This document shows positions 56,553-64,000 of a stretch of DNA of 64,000 bases, piece after piece. A model generated the notes under the pieces. The model was not told the origin of the DNA. It saw only the letters and a list, made by a program, of their open reading frames with translations, and did no database searches. The first letter of the stretch is position 1, and the number at the start of each line of letters is the position of its first letter. The position numbers were made by a program, and so were the translations under genes. Source of the stretch: Rhodosporidiobolus odoratus (taxonomy: Eukaryota > Basidiomycota > Microbotryomycetes > Sporidiobolales > Sporidiobolaceae); NCBI GenBank assembly GCA_034387635.1, contig JAOANU010000003.1, positions 310,001 to 374,000 on the forward strand. Direction: 5' to 3'.

Positions 56553-57383
56553 CTATGCAGGCTTCGTGCAAGCTTGTATGGCCCTGCGCCGGACCATGCC
56601 ACTAGCAGACAACTCCCTGCGGCCAATGAGCGGCGAGGAGGGCGGCGTCCACGGCGCAGCCACAAGAGGAGTCGCGACCTTGCCATCGGAGTTTTGCTCG
56701 GCGGAGGCTTTCGTTGCATCTTCTGTAGCCGCGCTGTCGTCAAGAGACTGGAGTCTGGGAGAGGAGATTGGCAATGGTGCTGGAGGGAGACGGTACTGTT
56801 GAGCGTTGGCGCGCGTGACAATGGTAAGGCCAGGGACAGGGGGTGGACAAGCTGGAAGCGGCCAGACTAAGCCAAGGGGCAGGCGTGTTAGGGGTACTCA
56901 TCCCGCAGTTTGGAGGTAGGGCAGGGGAGAAGCGAATATGACATACGCGAAGAATTCCTCGAAGTGCTCCAGTTCTCTGGTCTTCCAGCTGGGAGAGTGC
57001 GGATGATCTCTGCGTCCGTCTTTCCACTCTTGCGCTGGTGTTCAAAGTACACGCAGCAAGTTTTGTGCAGAGCTGGGCGGAATGGAAACCGTCAATTGCG
57101 TAGAGGTTGAGCCACGAAAGGGAGCGAACATACCATAGAAGGCGGCAGCGCGCAGTAGTATCCGGTCAGCGACGTCGTCAAATCGTTGAGTCCACACAGC
57201 ACGCGTCTCGAGGTCGTCCTTGAAGGCGTCGGCCCAACGGATAGGGTGAGACGGCGTCGAGACCATCCTCACCAGTGCATGGCGATACTTCCAATCGTCC
57301 ATCTCGTCTACTTCGAGGATCCTCCAGGTATTTGGATGGAATTTCTGATAGTGGCTCTCCAGCTCAAGGTTCCATTCCAACAT
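56553..57383 (-). CDS. Gene X (right arm): unrecognised protein
   Basis: This mirror copy of 47023-47853 has the same three exons and splice sites. The first exon (MLEWNLELESHYQKFHPNTW) is unchanged. Exon 2 carries a few substitutions (for example LRDSS to SRNSS) but no break. The upstream exons are also present to about 58.0 kb, with more substitutions than the rest of the arm. Confidence 0.5.
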
Positions 57384-58183
57384 TGCAATATCAACGGTCG
57401 GTGTAGAGGAGTTATGAGGACCTGCAAAGAGACGACTTTTGACGAACTGCCCACGAAGCGGAACTGGCTGCCTGCCCTGCTACAAACATTGCTTCACCAC
57501 AGCGCACATAGGGCTGGGCTCCCTAGACAGGGCAAAGCAGTCAGAGGGTGTTACTCGTCTTGGTGTGCTGCCATGGGCGTAAGGAAGAGGCCGTTCAAAG
57601 TTCAAGCAAGAGGAAGGACATACAATGCACAGCTCTTTGTTGGAAAGCGGGAAACCCCTGCCGCCGAGCATTGGTCCTGCGTATCTTAACAGTGGCCACT
57701 GTATCCCAAATACTGTGCGCAAGTGCTGCAAGCGGACAGACAGGATGCGGGATGAAGAACGAGGAGGCAAAGCTTTCTGCTTCTCAGAGTTCCGTGTCTG
57801 CGAGGATATCGTGCTCCGACTATCAGCAGAAGCACGCACAATTGCGAGGGGTAAGGTAGAGACCTCCAGCGGGATGGACCGCAGGCGCAGAAGTGAATGG
57901 GCGCAGAACCATGTCGAGGGAATTGAGGCACAGAGAGGGAAGTACGGGCAGGGATGCGTATAGCGCGGTTGTAGCCCAGGACAGTACTTCAACCAGCGTG
58001 AGCAGTCGACATAGCAGGGTGCTTCAGGAAGTGCCCAAAGGTGTTTGCGGCAACCGGGGTGGTGAGAAACTAGACAACCCCGCATCTGCTCAGAGTGAAT
58101 GACTAGAAGGCGGGGAGTTAGCGTGTGTGGATGTATGAACTGCCCGGGCATAATCATCAGCGCCATTGAATGAGTCAACGTTG

Positions 58184-58661
58184 ATGAGAGCGAGGGAGGA
58201 GCACGAGACGGGTTGGTTTCGCCTTTTACACGTACCTCGCTTGTGAACACCTGACACTGGTCAGACTGGGACAATGTCACTCAGAGGACCTCACTGGTAC
58301 CACCAGCGCCGTCGCCCGCTTCCTTCGCCTTCCCTCCTCGCCCGCCCAACTCCCACCTCGCGCCTCGTTCACCTCCCTTCCCGTTGAGCTAAAGGAGCTA
58401 GTTGTGCAGCGTCTGCGAGACATTGAGAGAGTTGACGGCGTCTGGCTGGACAAAAAGCTCACCTATCCGATCGAGAAGGAGCTAGAAAGGCGGGTTGAGG
58501 AGAAGCGGATACTGGGTCTGAGCGAGGACGCGGCGCTCGAGGCTGTCACGCACGAAGTCAACGTTGAGAACGTTCCGGTAGCGCTGGTCGGTCGGTCTGG
58601 TAATCTGTTTGAGCCACGCAAGACCGTCAACATCAGTTGGCAGCACGCATTGTGCTTGTAG
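58184..58661 (+). CDS. Gene W (right arm): F-box-like protein, unrecognised
   Basis: This mirror copy of 45746-46223 has the same LPVELKELVVQRLRDIERVD motif. Glu in WLDKELTYP is Lys here. The end is NISWQHALCL at 58661. The first exon is as uncertain as in the left copy. Confidence 0.42.
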
Positions 58662-58950
58662 AGTTTTATAGGATGGAGCTGACAAACCAAGGTGCGGGGG
58701 TTGTAAGGGGAGGTACTGTACGTGTCTGGAGTACCGAGACCGGCACGGCTCTGACTTTGTGGATTCCTTGACTAGACTGCTGTCAACGAGCTCGAGGGAT
58801 ACTTGAGGGTCGCAGAGATGAGTCTGAGGGTCGAGAGGGAAAGGGGAGCAAACTAGGAATTGTATCGTTGTGAGTTCCCCCTTCCCCACTCCCGCTCCTC
58901 CACGGCATGTCCCGGTCCTCGTTCTCACTCACTCTGTTGCCCGTACACAG

Positions 58951-59044
58951 CCAAACGATACACTCCTGAACATGAGTGGGTAGCCTACGATGACAAGACG
59001 GGTCTCGGAACCATCGGCATAACTGAATACGCTCAGAAGGCTTT
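58951..59044 (+). pseudogene. Inverted fragment of GCV3 exon 2
   Basis: Exon 2 begins after acacag at 58950 (KRYTPEHEWVAYDDKTGLG, ITEYAQKA) and stops abruptly at 59044. There the sequence jumps to PUB first-exon DNA in the opposite sense. This third piece of GCV3 has the opposite strand to the other two and cannot be functional. Confidence 0.85.
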
Positions 59045-59227
59045 AGGACTGAAGTTCTCGCTTGTCAGAGTCGAGCTGTGCGACTCTGCGGCGGTTGAGG
59101 TTGCTGGAGAGGTCGATGAAGATGAAGTGGAGGGATCGGCGGCGCGAGCGACAGCAGCTGCACGGGCGCGTTCAGCTGGGGTTTGCTGAGTCGTATCGGC
59201 TACCGGAGTGTCTGAGAGAGCGGGCAT
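59044..59227 (-). pseudogene. Truncated 5' end of PUB-domain gene
   Basis: The ATG at 59227 (MPALSDTPVADTTQQTPAER) and about 57 codons match the PUB gene at 44614-44431. The copy ends at the repeat edge after SENFS, without the PUB domain. It is a by-product of the direct duplication. Confidence 0.85.
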
Positions 59228-60041
59228 AGCGACTAGTCGAGGCGAGTTGAGAACGCGTGAAAAGCAGGACAGAAAAGAGCGGAACAGGGAGCGGCAATCA
59301 AGTCATTCTCTCTTTTCAAAGACTAGGAGAGCCTCGTGTGGCGTTGAGATCCCTACTGAACGCCTTGGGCTGTCATTTCACTCCTTGGTTGCTTCCTCTC
59401 CGCCCGAGCAGTGCACCTTGTACGCATTCTCCGACAACAATCCGTCAAACTCTCCCGGGTTGGACAGCTTAATCTTGGCAAGCCAGCCTGCGTACAAGTC
59501 AAGCTGCATCAGTCTCTACTGGTCACGAAGAGAACGAGCTTTCTCCGCCTCTGACGAGGTAGGGCAGGGGAAAAGCATCATGTGGGGGGAGACTGGAGTG
59601 GCGACGCACCGTCGCTCTCGGCAGCCTTGTTGAGCAGGTCGGGCTGGTCCTCGAGCTCGCCGTTGATCTCTGCGATCTGACCTCCCACCGGGGCAAAGAT
59701 GTCGGACGCCGCCTTGACAGACTCGACGGCACCAATCTCCTCTGTACATGCCGAGCGGGACCAGAAGCGTCTCATCAGCGACGGATTGAGGGAAGGAGCG
59801 AAGGAAAGCGTACCACCGGCGGCGACCTGAGTTCCTTGAGCGGGCAACTCGACGTAAACGACGTCTCCCAAAGCCTTCTGAGCGTATTCAGTTATGCCGA
59901 TGGTTCCGAGACCCGTCTTGTCATCGTAGGCTACCCACTCATGTTCAGGAGTGTATCGTTTGGCTGTATATGGGCAACAGAGTGAGTAGGACCAAGGACC
60001 GGGAGATGCCGTGGGAGCGGGAGAGGGGAAGGGGGAACTCA
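59044..60041 (+). repeat. 1.0-kb direct repeat, right copy
   Basis: This is the second copy of 44431-45427. Its right edge lies 2-3 nt inside the donor of GCV3 intron 1 (exon 1 ends at 60044). It contains exons 2-4 of the complete GCV3 gene. Confidence 0.92.
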
Positions 60042-60131
60042 ACTGATGAGAGTTCGAAGGAAAGGGCGAGAGATGGGGATCGGGCGAGCGGGCGAGCGCA
60101 GAGTAGCAGGGCGAATGGCGGTCCTGAGCAT
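59378..60131 (-). CDS. GCV3: Glycine cleavage system H protein (complete copy)
   Basis: The H protein carries a lipoyl arm that shuttles aminomethyl groups between the P, T and L proteins of the mitochondrial glycine cleavage complex. The ATG at 60131 gives a basic presequence without acidic residues (MLRTAIRPATLRSPARPIPI, SRPFLRTLI). Intron 1 (60043 to about 59965) joins to KRYTPEHEWVAYDDKTGLG. Next come GITEYAQKALGDVVYVELPA and QGTQVAAG; then, after an intron, EEIGAVESVKAASDIFAPVG with the lipoylated lysine of the ESVKA motif; then EINGELEDQPDLLNKAAESD. After the last intron, GWLAKIKLSNPGEFDGLLSE and NAYKVHCSGGEEATKE end at 59378. Total length of about 170 residues fits the family. It is the only copy in the window with a start and targeting sequence. 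Confidence 0.9.
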
Positions 60132-60387
60132 GGTTACGAAGAGGTTTATCGAGTTCGACCGAGATAGGAGGTGCGTGTCCTCGTTCTCTAGTTCTTCTCC
60201 CCTTGTCCTCGTCCCAACTTGACACTGGCTCAGCTCCTGTGAGAGGCTTGTACTCGACTTCCCTTTGTTCCCCTATGCTCAGATCTCTCGACTACAACAA
60301 CCCAGACACGGCGAACATGGGGCTCGCACCGCTTACTCGCTTCTGCTTTCGAATTCTCCCTCTGCTTCGGCTTCACGCTGAGACGAT

Positions 60388-63300
60388 ATGCTAGCTTCCG
60401 TACTGCCGCTCGTGCTGCTGTCAGGATTGAGCACCGTGTCTGCCGCCCTGCTAGCCGGCCTCGACACTCCAAACACCACATCCAGCACACTTTTACCCTT
60501 GGTCTGCACACCAGATGCGTGCTTAGCTGGGGACAACTCGCTCACCGGTACGTTCCCTGCCTTTCGATGTACTCTGATCCCGCTCACCCTTCCTCCCACT
60601 CCCACAGCTGGCATCCTGGTCACCGCCCCCGTTAACTCTTCTTCCCAGCGTATCTCCCTCTTACCCGGGACCTACACACCCTCCTCCGCCACCTTCACCT
60701 CTCCCTCACCGAATAGCAGCCTTTCTACCTCACTCCCAACCACACTCTTTTCCAAGAAATCCACATCCGCCCCTTCGGATGGTTTCACCTCTTCCGGCTC
60801 ACTCTCCTCTTCTTCCTCCTCGTCTTTCACCGTTACCCTCCTCCCTGGTCTAACCGCCTACACCTCGCCACTCTACCAAGGAGAAGCCTCTTACATCCCT
60901 CTCCCGACCAACTATACCTCCGCGACCTCCTCCTCCTCTTCTAACGCCAGTGCCGCCATCGGGGGCGAGGGCGGGATCGAATCCCTTCTCTTATCCCCCT
61001 CAACTTACGCCATCCTCACTCTCGGCTCCTCCTCTTCTTACTCTCAGCGACTCGTAGTCTGGGACTCGATGGCCGATGTAGGCGAGCTGAAAGGTGGAGC
61101 CGGGAGTGGAGGAGTTAGTGTGGTCGATGTGCAGGGGACAGAGTGTGCTACGCCGTGCGCTAGTGGGGGCGTCTGTCATGAGAGCGGGAAATGCATCTGT
61201 AGAGGCGGCTGGGAAGGGGAGACTTGCAGTACGTGCTCGGTTTTTTTCTTTTCTCCTCTCGTCTTCCCTTTCTCCCCGAGTGTTCTTTCATCTTGCCATT
61301 TTTCTGCATGCGACGCGGATTGCTGACCTCGCTCTTGCCTATCGTACAGACACCTGCACCCCAGGCTTTTTCGGCAGGTCCTGCTCGGCTTGCCCGGCTG
61401 ATTGCAAGAAATGCGACGATGGCCTAACCGGTACCGGACTCTGCCTCGACGTCGTAGCGTCGAACATCACCCTTCCCAGTACGTCTCGCTCACAATCTCC
61501 TTCACCTCTACCGTTTGGACAGAGAAACTGAGCGAGAGTGACGGCTCGCAGGTACGTGCAATTGCGTCAATGGCGAGTGCGCAACGGCGTCGGCTTCGGC
61601 GACTTGTGCTTGCAATGCTGGGTGGGCGAAGGCGTTCAACGGGACGCAATGTGCGGCGTGTGCGGAGGGGTACTACATGAGTGAGGGTGGGAATTGTTTG
61701 GGTCCGTGTCTCCTTGTCTCGTTTTCTCTGCAGTGAGGCGCCGAGGAGAACTGACCTTATAACCTGTTCTGCTTCTTCTTCTTGACGCCTACTTCATTCT
61801 ACGCGATTCAGCTTGCGACCCCTCCTGCGCCTCCTGCTCCTCCCCTTCGGGTACTTGTCTAACTTGTCAACCTAACCTCTCTCCGTCCTCCTCTTCCCCG
61901 ACAATTTGTCAAACTTCCCGTGCCGCCCTGACAAACGGTACCTTTATCACCTGTCCCACCCGAACTTACTTCTCCACCTCCGCCAACGACTGCGTCGATT
62001 GCAACCCCCTTTGCGAGAGTTGTTTCGGAGAAGGGACGGGTAAATGTTTGAAATGTCGGAGTCCGAATGTATTGCTTGAAGGGGAATGTGTGGCGGTTGA
62101 TGAGAGGTCTGGAGTGTGTGATGCGAGTGGGGTAGCTGGGAATGGGACGGCGGTTAATGGTGGATTCGTCTATGACAATGCCAAGGGAGCTTGTGATGGT
62201 ACGGTCCTTTATCTCCCATCTCCCTTCTCCTTACTTCTTCCCCCTCGCCGCCGGACCTCCTCTGTACTCGCGTACTGATCACCTCGTTGCCCTGACCTCG
62301 CAGCCTTACCCGCGAAATGTACCGCCGGCGGCATCGACTCGTTCACCTCGTCGTCCACTCGCGCCCAGTTGACTTGCTCGGCTTGCTTACCTGGGAGCTA
62401 CCTAGTTGACGGGACTTGCGTGACTAGCTGTCCGGATGGCAGCTTGGTGAGTAAGGATGTGTCGAGTTGCGAAGGTCAGTTTCGGCCAGGAGCAATTCGT
62501 CTCGTCGTCCCCTGCACTGTCCCTAATACACCCGAGGCTGACTACGCTGGCTATCTCATTTCTACCTGCAGCATGTGACTCGTCTTGTGCGACGTGCTCG
62601 ATCTCAGCCGACTACTGCACCTCCTGCACCTCTTCCTCCTCGGTTCTCCTAAACGGAACCTGTATCAACGGACCCTCCTGCCCAACCGATTATTTCTCTT
62701 CCACCACTCCCTCCACCATCGTGTCCAATACCTCGATCTCGACCTCGAGCACCTCAACAACGCCAACCTGCCTCCCCTGCCATCCCGACTGTCAAACCTG
62801 CACAACCTCCTCCCAAACCTGCTCAACCTGCCCTTCCTCCCGTCCAGTCCTCACGTCCTCCTCCACGTGCGTCTCAACTTGCGCCTCAACCGAATACTTC
62901 GATACGGCAAAATCGTCGTGTCAGAAGTGTAGTACTGGATGCTCGACTTGCTATGGATCGGGAAACGACGCGTGTTTGTCGTGCCCTTCGGGTAGCAGGT
63001 TGATTAGCGGGAAATGTGTCGCAGAAGAAGAATGTCAAGTGTGGGTTGACGGGTTTGGGGCTTGTTTATCTGATTTGGTAACCGTCGCGGCTGTTTCGGC
63101 GGCGAGTGAGGAGAAGGACATGGACGGCAAGTGGAAGATCCCTTGGTGGTTGATTTTGGTTATGGTACTGGTCGTGGTCGGGTTGATTGGAGGGGGGGTT
63201 TGGTGGTTTAGAAAGAGGGAACAGAAGAGGAGGAGAGGGCATACGGAGAGATTTGCAAGAGGGTTGGGGGATAAAGAGGTAGGTTTCCGTTTCACCCTTC

Positions 63301-63839
63301 CCTCCCTGCCTCCCTACTTCGCTCGTGAAGGCGTCCTTCTGCTCGCTCCCTCTCTTACTCGCGCCTCGGAATTGCACTGACCCTCCCCTCCTCGCATCGC
63401 CCTTCCGCAGGTGGACAAGAAACTCGCCGCCCTCCCCGTCTCAATCGCCTACCCACCCATTCCGCACGCCCCCTCCTCTCCCTCGCAAGAAGAATCACCC
63501 TACAGCAATATCCCCCTGACCCCCCGCTTCATCCTCGAAGATCCCTCCTCTCCCATCTCTCCCGCTCCTTCTAGATCTTCTTATGCTCCTACGGAGGCCC
63601 TCCCCCCGCCAACAACAACGAGAACGGGGAGTCGATGGTCAGGTTCTTCGTTCGCGTCCACTCCTTCTGCTGCGGTACAGCCTCAGAGGACGGGGAGTAC
63701 GAATCCAAGTATGGGTGGACCGGCGTTTTTTGCTCCGTCGGCGAGGGAGAGGACTTTTACGACTAAGGCGGGGAATACGTTGACCCTTGCGGGGACTAGT
63801 GGAGGGAATAGTCGGAATCCTTTCTTGGGTCGGATCTAG
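60388..63839 (+). CDS. Type I membrane protein with furin/GFR-like Cys-rich repeats
   Basis: The ATG at 60388 begins a signal peptide (LPLVLLSGLSTVSA). The ectodomain starts with a Ser/Thr-rich N-glycosylated-looking region (NYT, NTT, NSS motifs, 60440-61090). An EGF-like stretch CASGGVCHESGKCICRGGWE is at 61158-61220. Then, over several exons split by short introns, there are repeated CXXC-rich units: CSACPADCKKCDDG, CDPSCASCSSPSGTCLTC, CNPLCESCFGEGTGKCLKC, CDSSCATCSISADYCTSC, CHPDCQTCTTSSQTCSTC and CSTGCSTCYGSGNDACLSC. One membrane segment (WWLILVMVLVVVGLIGGGVWW, 63145-63207) is followed by a basic RKREQKRRRG stop-transfer and, after an intron, a Pro/Ser/Thr-rich cytosolic tail ending NPFLGRI at 63839. 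It resembles surface or sensing proteins and fungal furin-repeat proteins; no kinase domain is present. Confidence 0.82.
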
Positions 63840-64000
63840 AGACGCGAGGAACGTGTAGCGTTGAGGAAGGGCTGGTAGGTATCATGGACACTGATTTTTT
63901 GGCTTTCAGTCTTTCGACTGCCATGCCGTTCATCCAGTCTTTTAGTGCTCTTCTGCTGCTGGGAGAATGTTGTGCCCTGATTTGGTCTAGCCAGCACACG
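63840..64000. other. 3' flank of the last gene
   Basis: The window ends 161 bp after the stop codon. Nothing recognisable is seen. Confidence 0.4.

Larger units (their letters stand above)
52719..59044 (-). repeat. Right arm of large inverted repeat
   Basis: This is the reverse complement of 45257-50842 with one extra 834-bp tandem copy near its inner end. The outermost 183 bp (58861-59044) are an inverted copy of the GCV3 exon 2/intron 1 area, joined at 59044 to the direct repeat with one base of shared sequence. Differences between arms are concentrated in the outer third. Confidence 0.93.

Noticed and set aside
57480..58280. 266-codon minus-strand frame in the right arm
   Set aside because: The left copy is broken into two frames at the same place. 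The spliced frames of gene X give better protein-like sequence on the same strand.
45257..59044. Large DNA transposon (KDZ, Helitron, Starship or Crypton type)
   Set aside because: No transposase, helicase, or tyrosine recombinase motif was recognised in either arm, and the edges lack a short target duplication. Kept only as an alternative.

Overview
This window looks like nuclear DNA of a GC-rich basidiomycete yeast of the Rhodotorula / Microbotryomycetes type. That placement is inferred from gene content and style: dense housekeeping genes on both strands, many short introns (about 70-120 nt) with gtacgt/gtgcgt-like donors and cag acceptors, and Ser/Pro/Glu-rich linkers. No database was searched. 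Exon limits were read by eye from splice signals, phase and protein-like sequence, so single boundaries may be wrong.

Region 1 (1-22 kb) is ordinary gene-rich DNA: GPI1/PIG-Q (GPI anchor synthesis); a secreted acidic low-complexity protein; a GFA-type zinc protein; a Src1/Heh2-MAN1-like inner nuclear membrane protein; a small single-pass membrane protein; a COQ11-like atypical SDR; a Csm3/Swi3/TIPIN fork-protection subunit; the mRNA cap methyltransferase Abd1; an unrecognised protein with two Cys pairs; and an F-box/LRR-like protein.

Region 2 (about 22-39.5 kb) is repeat-rich. A non-LTR (LINE) element has ORF1 and an endonuclease-RT ORF2. Its ORF1 is split by a Ty1/copia element (24883-30476) flanked by a perfect 5-bp target duplication. 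A solo LTR of the same family lies at 36271-36682. The two long copies of this LTR carry a 69-bp intron-like segment that the 5' LTR lacks exactly.

Region 3 (39.5-60.2 kb) holds a CCCH-Smr protein, a PUB-domain protein and the glycine cleavage H protein locus. That locus has been broken open and partly duplicated by a block of about 14.6 kb. The block has 1.0-kb direct repeats of the PUB/GCV3 junction at its edges, two inverted arms of about 5.5 kb, an 834-bp tandem duplication in the right arm, and a unique centre carrying a chimeric third copy of part of one arm gene. Each arm encodes the same four intron-containing genes (called W, X, Y and V here), which I do not recognise apart from a possible F-box in W. 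One complete GCV3 survives on the right (59378-60131), and one complete PUB gene survives on the left.

Region 4 (60.4-64 kb) is a large cysteine-rich type I membrane protein with furin/growth-factor-receptor-like repeats.

The genes do not form one pathway. The most unusual content is the palindromic block and the nested retroelements.
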